Shown: piece after piece, positions 47,101 to 57,993 of the stretch
Layout of the letters: the number at the start of each line of letters is the position of its first letter
Numbering within the stretch: position 1 is the first letter of the stretch
NCBI RefSeq assembly: GCF_000516985.1
Contig: NW_006917095.1
Span: 66,157 to 130,156, forward strand
DNA: 64,000 nt
Reading direction: 5' to 3'
DNA from: Pestalotiopsis fici W106-1
Taxonomy: Eukaryota; Ascomycota; Sordariomycetes; Amphisphaeriales; Sporocadaceae
Notes under the pieces: generated by a model
The model's database searches: none
What the model was told of the DNA's origin: nothing
Seen by the model: the letters and a program-made list of their open reading frames with translations, nothing else
Translations under genes and position numbers: made by a program

Positions 47101-47210
47101 CCTCCCTCAGGCAAGATATGGATCATAGGAGTCTAGGATTGTATACAGGGGCATCAGGTAAGGAGGCCTCGTTGCCATCGGATTTCCAGCACACCCGCAG
47201 CGCCGATTAA
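44191..47210 (+). CDS. Zn2Cys6 transcription factor with fungal_trans domain
   Basis: Binuclear zinc-cluster regulator, probably nuclear. Eight exons in consistent phase: 44191-44250, 44317-44396, 44451-45320, 45386-45585, 45641-45773, 45830-46051, 46129-46284, 46343-47210 (862 aa). Seen: zinc cluster STACLSCRRRKIK joined by splicing to CDGKETCSNCIVSESTCVY (six Cys), a dimerisation-type helix VTHDLRARLALLEGLLREH, then a Ser/Pro-rich linker. The fungal-specific regulatory domain contains YLAKLYFTWEDPAIHVVDE, GWLYSGMAVRLSADLGLH (conserved SGMAxRLAxDLGLH-like), FWGVFIHD, and YATLISLYRPYL. The C-terminus is Gln/Ser-rich. The overall plan resembles NirA/XlnR-like regulators. The second intron needs the donor GTTTCT; other choices hit a stop. 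The nearest intact target candidates are the tannase downstream and the OYE upstream (inference). Confidence 0.86.
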
Positions 47211-48694
47211 TCACTCCAGGTTTACTGGGTCAAGAGACGAATAATTGTGACCGTCCTCCAATTTAGGGGCTTTCAGACAGTATATAGCATGTCAGCCACG
47301 TTAGAACACCACGAAACCCAACGTTCACTCAAATTAAAGCAATCGAACTCAAAAGGTCGGACCGCCAAAAGGCCAGAATAACTATTTATGAGTCCCATGA
47401 GCCTGTTATTCCCAACTCCTATTAGCGAAGCTAGAAAGTCACATTTTAAGCTGCTTTGCAGGCTCACGTTATGACCATTCCCCAGCTGAAAAGTAGGATG
47501 ACAATCCATCGTGATAGACGGATAAGCCTAAGAACAATGTTGCTGGGAACCTCGAACAAGGTATGGCACAGAGAACAGTGTAACTGCAGCAGTATATTGA
47601 CTTCCGCTCATACTCAGACTAGTTGTAAGGCCAGCGACTTTCGCATTGCCAGCTGAGCGAAATATGGTGAATAAAGTTCGGACAGTGCAAAAATTGCATG
47701 GACTTGCTGTTCGTTCGGTCTACAAAAGCAATCAGACAATTGGCAGCAAACGCCAATCAACCTTCCAGATAATCCTTCTCTACTCCTCCGATAGCCCGAT
47801 AAGTACCGGCGGCTGATTGGCACCATCGTGTTTCATTGAGAGAGATTCGTTCACCACCGGACTGACAGACTTGTTGTTGTCATAAGTGCCATCCCTACAT
47901 GGTTTTCGCTTTGCTTCTCGCTGGAAGTGTGCTTTATGAGAGAGACCTGTGATCTATCAAAAAATACTAGAATATTTTAGGTGTAGGATTCCTGGAGAAC
48001 GAATCTATCATGTGGATAGATAAGTGATATACGTAATGAAAGATTGCATGTAGTTTATTGTCTTTCCCTACTGTAGAAGCTGATACGCTTGTGGGGGTGC
48101 CCACCAGGAGCTGACAATGCGAGGCAATCCAGCCAAACAGTGGTGGACAAAGCGACCAAATTCCCCCATGGGGTTCCGTAGGGACAGTGGTGGGAAGGAT
48201 GCCTGCCGCTGCATAGTAGCACACATGGTGTAGGCGAATAAGCATCCGCCGAAAGAACGATTGACCTGTATAGGATTCCGCGGAAAAGAGAATCCCGAGA
48301 CGAGTGGTGGCCATGTCCGGGAGCTATCTCCCTGTTAGCGGGCATGCCAAGGAGCTTATTCTGACGAGATCCGACTAGGTTCGCTCACTATCAGTATGCC
48401 ACTAACGATGAATTGAACTTGCCAGAAGAATTCTAATCTACCAGGAGTGCCTATGTTGAGAACAGCAAAAAAAAGAAAAGGGGAAAAAATCATCAACTGG
48501 CCCTTAGTTGAGCAGCGACTCCAAATCAAATGCTTTACACAACGACTCTGCCATGGGTATCCGGTTCGCGATGGAGAGAGATATTAATGTGCTAATCCGA
48601 CAATGTTCCCCGAATCAATTTTGGTGCTAGATGAATAGATACAGCCCGATAATTATCGTTTGAATCTTGATACAACCATGAATACAGTATGGGA
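47211..48694. other. 1.5-kb convergent intergenic region
   Basis: Between the transcription factor and the minus-strand tannase. No gene recognised; frames at 47967-48345 (minus) have no family features. Confidence 0.55.
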
Positions 48695-50423
48695 TTAGAA
48701 GGTAGTGAAAAAAACCAAAATCAGGGCCATGAAGCTGATCCAATGATGCATCACACCCATCTCTATTCCCACACCGCTCGTCAACGCAGGTGTGGTGGCG
48801 GCGGCGTTGGGGCTGAATGGCAATGATCAGCTTCATATCATATTGTAGGAGAATGAGGAGATGTAATACTGACCGACAAGTCCAACCTGTTGGCTGGTTG
48901 ATCTCTCCAACCCCTGTCCACGAAGCTACATGTGGGTACGGACAAATGGGACGCTGCCTTAGAACGCCAGAGGAGGTGTTCAATGGCGACTTCCATGTTG
49001 TGGCCACTATGCTCTGGATGGGCTTGTCCTTTTCGACCCAGTCAACAAGAGCCAGCAAAAGGTCGTGCTGAGCATCCTCGAATCCAGAGACCGAGTAACT
49101 ATCGCTGGCCGCAACTTGACCAACATGCCATGGCGCATCCACCCCCGTGCCGGAGCAATGATCCATGCCAGGAATCTCGAAATAGCGGAAGAATTCTCCG
49201 CTGACATTTGTGCCCATCGTTTGGACCAGGCGATCGTAGTAGAGACTGGATCCTTTGGCTGGTACAAGGGGATCTGCCAACCCTTGGTACAAAACGAACT
49301 TGCCGCCACGATCTTTAAATTGAGATATATCGTAGATATCTGCCATCGGTTGACCGGGATCCAGTTCAAGTGCTTGAAGTGCTATGCTGTCTGTGTACTG
49401 ATCTATCGTGAAATTCGCCATGTCGAGAAAGTTTCGTACGTATCCCAAGCCATACGGATTTCCTGTCGAATCGTTCAACACAGATGCCATGCCGCTCTCG
49501 GTGCCAGTGATCAGTCCAGGATAAACATAGACTCCGCTCTCGGTTACATAGTCCTCATACACCTTCTTGAGAAGGTCAATCTGCGGGCTAGTCAGGCAAG
49601 TCGACGAGTTGGCATTGGAATTGCCACACGTGAGAGCAGAATAATCGACCGTGCATTTGCGAGGGTCGCTGATGATGCCATCAGTAACACCGTCTACCCC
49701 ATCGCATTGTTTCATCACTGCTGTTGCGAGTCCGGGCAGCTGTTTCCAATCAATGTGTGCCGGGGTGTCGGCCGGCCAGTTATATTGGCTAACCTTGGCA
49801 AGCCAGCTGACGATGCCATTCAGCCACCAAGACGGGGCGCCAGCCATGACACCGTCAAAGCTCTGAGGGAAATTCTGCATTTCCCTCATACCCTGGCGGC
49901 CGCCGGTCGAGCATCCGCTGTAGTACGAATAAGAGGCTGGTTTGGAGTAGTACGCAGCTACCAACTTCTTTCCTAACTCCACCGATCCATGAACAGACCG
50001 CCAACCCCAATCGAGTCTTTTCTCCGGTTGATATAATGCCCATGTCATATCTGATGCCGAGGAGTTGTGACCAGTGTCGGTGGAGAGGGCAGCGAAACCG
50101 TACCGGGACCCTGCGGCGATATCAACCCAGTTGATGCCGCCTGCGTATCCGCCATTTCCCACAGTGAGCAGCCTCGAGTTCCAGTTTTGCGGAAGTAAAA
50201 TGCCGAACCGATAGGCCGAGCTCTGCGGAGAGGTTACATTGATTGTGACAGCGCATAAGGCAGGCAAGTTTGTTGCATTGGTAGGGTAGCCTGCATTCAA
50301 AGTCCCTTCCCCATACGAGCTTCCTGAAGAAACCCAGTCGATTTTCTCAACCGTTGCGTTGGCGGGTAGAATCGATGCAAAGGTCGATGCCGTACATAAG
50401 AGATCCGAGGCGTTGGTCGACAT
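48695..50423 (-). CDS. tannase / feruloyl esterase family protein
   Basis: Serine esterase of the tannase family, acting on galloyl or hydroxycinnamoyl esters. Exons 50423-48874 and 48812-48695, 555 aa. Seen: LLTVGNGGYAGGINW near residue 90, FAALSTDTGHNSSASD, nucleophile in YYSGCSTGGRQGM, FDGVMAGAPSWWLNG, a DGVDGVTDGIISDPRKC-type calcium-loop segment, LADPLVPAKGSSLYYDRL, the acid/His part GMDHCSGTGVDAPW (the Cys beside His pairs with the Cys beside Ser in this family), and CPYPHVASWTGVGEINQPTG. A 61-nt intron with donor GTCAGT leads to a last exon with an Ala/Thr linker and a hydrophobic end (FMALILVFFTTF). No N-terminal signal peptide is visible: upstream coding would start at 50561 only by reading through a GTAAGT-marked intron in the leader. 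Extracellular location is usual for the family but not shown here. Confidence 0.9.
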
Positions 50424-51137
50424 ATTGAAAGTGATGGCTTTTAAGCTAAAGAGCACGATGTGAGACAGTTGGTTACTTTGCTGTGTAATGGAACGAAAAT
50501 ACTTACAATACACAACTACGCCCAAATCTTCCAATACAATTGGTTTGAACACTTGAGGCAAATTGAGCGACTCCGTCTAACAAAGGCCGAAAGGTGACCT
50601 TTATAAGGAGACCTTTACACGATTATGTGGTCTTATGAAGTACATAGTGCCGGGCAAAGCTGTTTGTTTGTGATTATGATGTAGAACTACCTTGTCAACA
50701 AGGGCCCATCAATTTTTCGAGCTATAGTAGCTCAGAAAGTGGTGCCAATACGGACTTGTAATCCCGAGGAGGTCTTGCACATGAACGACCATGCAGTTCC
50801 AGGGGTTGGCCGTTATACCGGCGAAATAAATAGAGGATCCCGGTTTTTTAATCTCCGTATGGACTTTATACAAGTCTAAAAGCCCATAATTTTAATTGTG
50901 ATCTGCAGTCACTACACATGAATTGCTTGGAAGTGGCTTGGACCGACTAGCAACGATTCTTTCATGAATCCTCATGGCCGTGCTGAGTCTCGCAACCGGG
51001 TGGTCTTTAGAGCCCAAGATTTCAAATTGTTTCTCTCTTCTGCCCTTTTTGTTTTTAACCAGCTGGAGATATCTGGAAGGATAGATCTGGAAGATCATTT
51101 TCCACTTTGGATCCGTTGCTTGTGACCTCGGTCCGAG

Positions 51138-51290
51138 ATGGAAGCACCAAGAATAATCATTATCGGCGGCGTGGCCAGGACTGGCTGCGACATTCTGGCG
51201 TACCACCCTGTTTACAAGGTGGAAAGATTTCACCTTGACCGGCAGATCAAGCACTTGGATTCTTCGTAGGACATGGAGAAAGGCCAGAAA
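51138..51290 (+). pseudogene. possible FAD-dependent monooxygenase N-terminal relic
   Basis: From the ATG at 51138 the frame reads MEAPRIIIIGGVA, like the first beta strand and Gly-rich turn of FAD-dependent aromatic hydroxylases. A one-base shift then gives GLAATFW, which completes a GGVAGLAA-type dinucleotide-binding turn, before the similarity fades. A TAG follows in the first frame. The segment is short and one Gly of the canonical GxGxxG appears missing, so this could be chance; the adjoining RIP-like patch makes a decayed gene plausible. Confidence 0.35.
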
Positions 51291-51439
51291 CGCAAACCCT
51301 CTTGCCTGGCTGCTCGCTTTGGCCATCGCGGCTCAAGCAACACAGAGCAATCCTTCATCAGTCCCCCGATATGCAACCGCACTCCTAGAGTATTTCAAGG
51401 CATGGAGGCAAACGGGTTTTCTAAGCGAAGCGATGTAGC

Positions 51440-51720
51440 GAACATGTTTAAATTTAAAGGCGGCTAATTAATTTAACGGGATTATGACATTAATCGTAAC
51501 CTCCCGTATTATAATAGCATTATACGCATTTATATTAAATTAAAAGCTGCTAATTAAAAAGTATAAACGTAATATACGGTTAAATGATGAGCGGGCAAAA
51601 AGGAGAATAATTATATAAATAGCTATCCTTCCTTAATTTTTTTTTAATATTAATTATCTGCTTTAAATATTACTGCTTAATTCGTAATTCCTCGAGGTTC
51701 CCATTAATTCGTCGTAATCA
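51440..51720. repeat. AT-rich RIP-like patch
   Basis: Strongly A/T-rich, dense in TA and TTAA steps (TTAATTTAACGGG, TATTATAATAGC, TAATTAATTA-like), with abrupt edges against normal composition. This is the pattern expected of a repeat mutated by RIP; no parent element is recognisable. Confidence 0.6.
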
Positions 51721-53120
51721 TCACTGTTTGCCGTTCATTTCGAATTACCGACTTTTTTATGGTACACCTATTGAGTTAACTATCTTGTTAGATATGGTGA
51801 CTTCCGTCACTGGACGAAGCGTCCTAGAATTCAAGATGCGATTCGATGCTCCGATAAGGGATGTTTATTTCTTTGGCGTTAATTTCTTTTTGGACACTTT
51901 ATGGAACTCTAAGTAAAATTAAGTCCCGTAGCACGGAACAGATAAATAACACGTCTAGATAAACGCGACTGAAAGGGCCGATGATAGCCTCCTGTCGCAG
52001 TGGCTGATGTCAATCGCGGTGAAAGCGGTATGTCTGGTGCTCTTTCCCTAAGAAATCGCCTCCAGGGAGCCAGACACAAAAGTGATGGTATCGAACTTGC
52101 ATGTGATCCATCTCTTTTGGCGCACAATCCTTGCAACCCTTTGTCTCCAAAAATGAGACGAGCTTTCAGTCATCCGTGTTCCCGCCCCTTTGGGCAACGC
52201 CACTTTTTATACGTTAAGAGGTTCTCTTAGTCCATCGAGCAGCTGTAGGAAAACCGACAACATAGATAGGAATTCTATAACAACCTTAACCTCTGTCATT
52301 CATAAACTTCTTGTCATGGTCTTATGATGCCTCAAATGTGGACATTGTGAAATGCGTCTGAAGCTAACCGTAGCGTAATCCGTTGTCATATCCTACTTTG
52401 TAGATTCGCAACAACTCAAACGCGCCACGGACTTGGGTGCTGACTTGTTAGGCCGTACATAATTCTTTCTACTCCTGACTGCCTCTGTTCCGCCTCAATT
52501 GGCTTTGGTCGTATACACGTTGCACAATACACATTTCTCTAAGCTACGGCGAGACCGCCGTATTTCGCACATCTTAATTGGTGAAATTAGTCTCAAGTCA
52601 GAAAAACGGGTTAGTAAGGTTTTGATACGACAGTATCGATCCGGAAAGCCAATGAAATACGAGCTATAAAGTATGCATTGATCCTTGCATGCGCTAACTA
52701 CAGCCGTGTTAGGGATCCTGATTCGGTGTTCCCGTGTTTCGCCGACCCCAATCACAGTGACTAAAACCCGTGCATAACATGCTTTGTGTGCGCGAGAAAA
52801 CAAGCTCAACATACTAGATACGTCTCGTACTATTGTGCCACGAGAACCGTATTCTACACTGCGGTCAATGCGGTTCAGTGAGGATCCCAACTAATGTTTC
52901 TTGGCACAAGTCCCTGGTTTCAATTGCTGCAATCACCCCCTTTCCATCCACTGCCCTGAGCGGAAGTAATACTTGAGCATGATGAAGTCATGCACTTGGA
53001 CCGATTTTCAAATGCCAAACTTTGCCACGACACCTTATCCCATCCTTCTTCCAAATCCAATTATCAGGAAGCATTCTGGAACCAACGGCGCTATATTTCG
53101 TTCTAAATTAAAGACTCGAG

Positions 53121-56019
53121 ATGGAAGATGCCACCAAGGTCCAAGGTAAATTTCGTTCCAAGATTCGAGGACCTTCAAGCGTCGCGCCCGAATTCTGGCA
53201 GTTTTAGAACTTTGCGCAATGACTTGCTAACGAGATCTAGGTAACGGGCGTATCGAGGTGAATTTGACGCCAGCAGTCTATAGGAGACTGTCACGATTGT
53301 TTCCCGACCCCAAACCGGCTCCAAGTGATAACGAAGGCCACGAAGAAGACCCTCCACCAAGCTATGACGATGTGACGTCGACAAGATTTCCGACGCCGCT
53401 GAATATAGTCATCCAAGTCGTTGGAAGCCGTGGCGATGTTCAACCCTTTATCGCCCTCGGAAATGAACTTCAAAGACACGGTCATCGGGTTCGGTTAGCC
53501 ACGCATGATGTTTTTCACGATTTTATCAGGAATTCCTCTCTTGAGTTTTTCCCCATTGGCGGCGACCCCGCAGACCTTATGGCATATATGGTCAAGAACC
53601 CGGGCCTCATTCCTAGCATGAAGAGCCTTCGAGCCGGTGACATTCAGCACAAACGTCGGATGGTGGCTACAATGCTCGATGGATGTTGGCGATCATGTGT
53701 TCACCCAGATCCAGACACGGGAATACCATTTGTGGCTGACGCAATAATCGCAAATCCCCCAAGCTTCGCCCACGTTCATTGCGCCGAGGCTTTGTCAATA
53801 CCCTTACATTTAATGTTCACCATGCCCTGGAGCCCGACTCGGGCCTATGCCCACCCTCTCGCTGATATCAAGATCAAAACTCCGCATATCAGTCCCGAGG
53901 CCGCCAACTATTTCTCGTACGGTGTCGTTGAATGGATGACTTGGCAGGGGTAAGCGGATCTCTGAACAAGCTGGTTTATGGAATTGACCGAAATGCAGAT
54001 TAGGTGACGTAATTAACGAATGGAGAGAGAGTATCGACCTGGAAGCTGTTCCATTTTCCGAGGGTCCTAGTCTGGTCCAGACGCAAAAAATACCATTCAC
54101 ATACTGCTGGTCACCGTCGTTGGTACCAAAGCCATTCGATTGGCCAGGTCACATTGGTGCGATAACCCCTAACCCCCCCCCCCCAACGGGGCGCGAGAAG
54201 ATTTGCGTCCAATTTCTAACTGGATTTCTTATTTTCTTCCTCAAGATGTCTGTGGGTTCTTTTTTCGAGAAGCCCCAATATTTGAACCAAATAAGCAGCT
54301 GCGAGCCTTTTTGGATGCTGGACCTCCTCCGGTCTATATTGGATTCGGTAGCATAGTGATCGATGACCCGAGTCGATTGACTGCCATGATTGTAGATACG
54401 GTCAAAAGGACTGGCATCCGTGCGCTTATTTCTAAGGGCTGGAGCAAGCTTGGGTTTGTGGATGGTCAAGAAGTTCAGAGTGAGAGTATTATGCTCCTCG
54501 ATGATTGTCCCCATGAGTGGCTGTTCCAACACGTCGCCGCTGTAATACATCACGGAGGTGCTGGAACAACTGCATGTGGTCTGCGATATGGTGTGCCTAC
54601 TACCATTGTCCCATTCTTTGGAGAGTAAGTCTATTGAAACTATGCGAAGGCATGAGTGAGAAGATGCAACAGGGGTGGGCTTTCGGTCGATTTGGCCAGA
54701 TGCTGACTTGAACACAGTCAACCATTTTGGGGGGAAATGGTAGCTGCTGCTGGCGCCGGCGCGAATCCTATTCCCCATCAAGCTTTAACCTGTGAGATTC
54801 TAGCCGATGCAATTAGGTTCTGCCTAAGACCTGAGACTTTTGCGGCGGCCAAGAAAATTTCTGACAGAATGCGAGCTGAGTTGGGCGTCGTAAGAGCCGT
54901 GCAGTCTTTCCATGCTCAGCTTCCCCCTGTGGAAAAGCTACAGTGCGACATACTTCCAGAACAGCCTGCTGCCTGGAACTACCGGGGCCGCCGGCAAGAT
55001 CTCAAGCTCAGCAAGGTTGCATATGAGATTCTAAAAGAACACCTCAAACTTGGGCGCAAATCCGTTACTTTGTGAGTAACGTTCCACAAGAGTCAAGTCC
55101 GCGGTCGCGAACAGACCGATTGTACTAATAATCCACGAGTTAAAGATACGAAACAAAACCCGTCACCATCGAGCCAAGGAGATGGGATCCTGTGACGTCA
55201 ACAACATCCGCGGCTATAGGATATGGCGTTGACATGACAAAGGCAGTGACTGATGTCGTTGCAAAGCCCGTACGAGTATACAGAAAAGCGGCATTCGCCA
55301 GAAAACAGCAGCGGTCGCTGGAAGATACGACAGCCGTGGCACCCGGAACTGTCCAGCAAACGACATTAAACGACCTTGGCAAGACTCAAGCTGCGTCTCG
55401 GCCAGAACTGCCACGCCCCAGAAGCTGCGGAGCCCCAATTGGGGCAGCAGCTGTGGCTTGTGCCTCGAGCTTGGGCCATATCCTTACTCTTCACACGAAA
55501 GGCGTTTTCGTCGATGTCCCTCTTGCGACTACTGAAGGGCTTCGCGCTATCCCCAAGCTCTATGGCCATGAAGTTCGCGACCATGGCCCTGTTCGTGATT
55601 GGAAATCTGGAGCAGAGGTTGCTGGCAAGAATTTTGCCTATGGCTTGACTGAAGGGATTGTGGACTTGTTTGTTGAACCAGTTCGAGGCGGTCGTCAAGA
55701 GGGGGCCCTCGGTGTGGCAAAAGGCCTCGGGAAAGGCCTCGTGAGTATCGGAACCAAGATACCATCAGGCAAGTTCATGCAACTGATTTGTATCATGGCC
55801 TACAACTAACGTCTTATCCTAGCTGGACTTGGCTTGCTAGCTTATACCGGGCAAGGCATGTACAAGAGTTTGCGGACTGCGTCCAGGGCTGAGAGAAGAC
55901 ACGTAATAAAAGACGCTCTTCAAGCCGAAGGTCAGCATCTGTTGAACGCTCGAAATGACCGAGAAAGCTTGACTGCTCACGTCTTGGATACGTTTCGCTC
56001 GAGGTCGCAGAGGGAGTGA
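53121..56019 (+). CDS. GT1 sterol-glucosyltransferase-like protein
   Basis: UDP-sugar-dependent glycosyltransferase of the GT1/UGT80 type that glucosylates sterols or related lipids. Exons 53121-53145, 53241-53949, 53999-54156, 54246-54624, 54718-55071, 55146-55768, 55823-56019 (814 aa). Seen: acceptor-domain start [59 protein letters not shown], the donor domain from [18 protein letters not shown], and the UDP-sugar signature [19 protein letters not shown] followed by [15 protein letters not shown]. Beyond the catalytic domain, from about residue 500, runs a long extension with repeated GYG/GKG motifs ([39 protein letters not shown]), typical of ATG/VPS13-like C-terminal lipid-associated segments. 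No PH or GRAM domain precedes it, unlike Atg26. The sixth intron is GC..AG (GCAAGT). All phases agree. Confidence 0.88.
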
Positions 56020-56621
56020 AAGCAATGCTTCAAAATTTTGATATAGTCAACGATGATTCCTGGATCGTAATTAGCTTCCGGATATAACAGACAGGAAACG
56101 ACCTCTAGATTCTTTTGTCGCCAATATTGGAAATTGATTTCTTGAGGGGCAGCTCGTCGACCTCTGGCTGCAAGAGGAAAATATGTAGAATATCTTGAGT
56201 GTAGATTTCTAGAACGTCAAAGGAGACATATGTAGTATAAATCATTGGTCTGCAGTCACAAACTACCACTTTGCAGACTGCCTTATCCTTAAAGACGCTG
56301 CTGTGGACGGCAGGGCGTGCTCTGATCTCCGCCCACAGAATATCTCAGGCTGGAAGGTAATGGTAACGGCCTGTGCGCAGCCTAGATATGCTATTCTTAG
56401 AGGGAGTTATTAGTGACCTTGGCGGTCCAGCGCGCTTGGATCCACCATGGTTGGTCGTGGAACTGCACAACCCCCCCAGTATCTCGCTGCGCAAACTTCC
56501 TTTAAGACGGTCGCAATCTCCTCCAAGTACCAAGTTTTCTCAACATTAGCAACCCTGCTTTCCTCCGCCGGTTTGCGCAGCCTCCAGTATCTATCTTTGT
56601 CGTCTCCTTTCCGCCGTGACC
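56020..56621. other. intergenic, promoter of zinc-cluster gene
   Basis: Plus-strand 3' flank of the glucosyltransferase and 5' flank of the next gene. A frame at 56447-56656 overlaps the real start and is a shadow. Confidence 0.55.
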
Positions 56622-57916
56622 ATGAGGAATACTACCCGGATGCGGCAATTGGATAGGAAATCGAGGAATGGATGCCGAGGTTCGCAATCTGTCCACTTAT
56701 GATCTGCTATATGCCCACAATGCTTATTTACCTGGGTGATAAAGAATGTAAGCGTCGCCATATTAAATGCGACGAGAAGCGCCCAACTTGCGCTGGCTGC
56801 GATGCCACAAACCGTCGATGCTCATTCCTCGATTTGCATCCCGCCTGCCCTCCGTCACCACCGCCCTTCGCGACTCCGTCCTCCTTGTTTTCAGCATCCC
56901 CAGATTCCCTGTCCCATAAGGCGTTCACACCTGCGACCCACGTCGCAGACAGTAGCGCTAGTCGCCCGGGCCCAGCGCCCCAGCCGCCATCTCTCTTCGA
57001 TATACGGTATCTCGTCCTGCTTCATCATCTTGAAACGCATATTATAAGGCCGTCAAGCCTATTATCGTGGATTGGTACCGATGCCGCCAAGATTTACTCC
57101 GAAACCATATTCGAGGCTGCTGTTTTGGCGCCATATCTTATGCATGAGTTGCTGGCTTTTTCCGCGCTGCATCTTAGCACAGAGCAAACCAACGCAACGA
57201 AAAAGGCAAAATTCCTACAACAAGCCGCAGAGCTGCAAATAAGCGCTTTAGCGCTTTTTAACGCAGTTAAGCATGACGTACGTAATGAGAACTGTATGGC
57301 CCTATTCGTCTTCTCGTCACTTTTGGGTATGCATACCCTTTTCGACGCCACAACCGCATATGTGGACTTTGGCGGCATGCTCGAAAAGATAATTTATTCT
57401 CTAAAGTTGTATCGAGGAGTAAGCGCTATTATTAGTCAGAGCTGGCATATTTTGCGCTATTCCGAATTACGACTTATTATTAACGCTATCGAGACTGGTG
57501 ACGAGCTATACCGCCATCGAGTCGAGAATACCAATAATAGATGCGAGAAGCTATTAACTTTGGTTCAAAATTCCAGCGATCGACTTGGACCCGGGCCTTA
57601 TAAGGCCTGCCAAGAAGCTGTCCAGGCTCTGCAATGGACATTCGGTGTGCGAAATACAGTTTCTGAACCGTATCCTGTGCACATTACCCTGGCTTGGCCT
57701 GTCCGAGTCTCGGCCGATTTTATTAATCTTCTTAAACAACGCCAGCCAATACCTCTGATCATCCTCGCTCATTGGGCTGTTCTGCTACATTTCAATCGCA
57801 AATTCTGGGTTTTCGGAAATGCTGGTTGTCACATAATAAATCCTCTCCTAATTCACCTTGGTTCTTATTGGGACGATTGGCTAGAACTTCCTCGCAGCAT
57901 AATTCAACAAGACTGA
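56622..57916 (+). CDS. Zn2Cys6 transcription factor, Upc2-like organisation
   Basis: Zinc-cluster regulator with a C-terminal ligand-binding-type domain, as in sterol-responsive Upc2-like proteins; the ligand is unknown. Exons 56622-56679 and 56745-57916, 409 aa. The first exon is found by phase: MRNTTRMRQLDRKSRNGCR joins GAATGT to give NGCRECKRRHIKCDEKRP, followed by CAGCDATNRRCSF, a complete six-Cys cluster. A second in-frame ATG lies at 56640. Then a Pro/Ser-rich linker, LLHHLETHIIRPSSLLSW, APYLMHELLAFSALHLSTEQ, ALQWTFGVRN, HITLAWPVRVSADFINLLKQ and LIHLGSYWDDWLE near the end. The donor is GTTCGC. Third codon positions from about 57.2 kb are unusually AT-rich, possibly mild RIP. It ends 78 bp from the tail of a minus-strand paralogue. 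Confidence 0.87.
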
Positions 57917-57993
57917 TATTACCAATGATTTCTTGATATTACTTCATACAATGTGGACGATATGCCATTCATGTCTTCATTACGGCTATTATA

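Larger units (their letters stand above)
50424..53120. other. 2.7-kb relic-bearing intergenic region
   Basis: No intact gene. It contains a possible FAD-monooxygenase N-terminal relic (about 51138-51290) and an AT-rich RIP-like patch (51440-51720), each listed separately. From 51.9 to 53.1 kb there are only short unrecognised frames. Confidence 0.55.

Noticed and set aside
50424..50561. N-terminal extension of the first tannase from an upstream ATG
   Set aside because: The frame crosses a clear GTAAGT donor, and splicing to either nearby acceptor leads to a stop; more likely an intron in the leader.
54160..54185. AACCCCTAACCCCCC-like run resembling telomere repeat
   Set aside because: Only one unit, followed by a C homopolymer, inside an intron of the glucosyltransferase.
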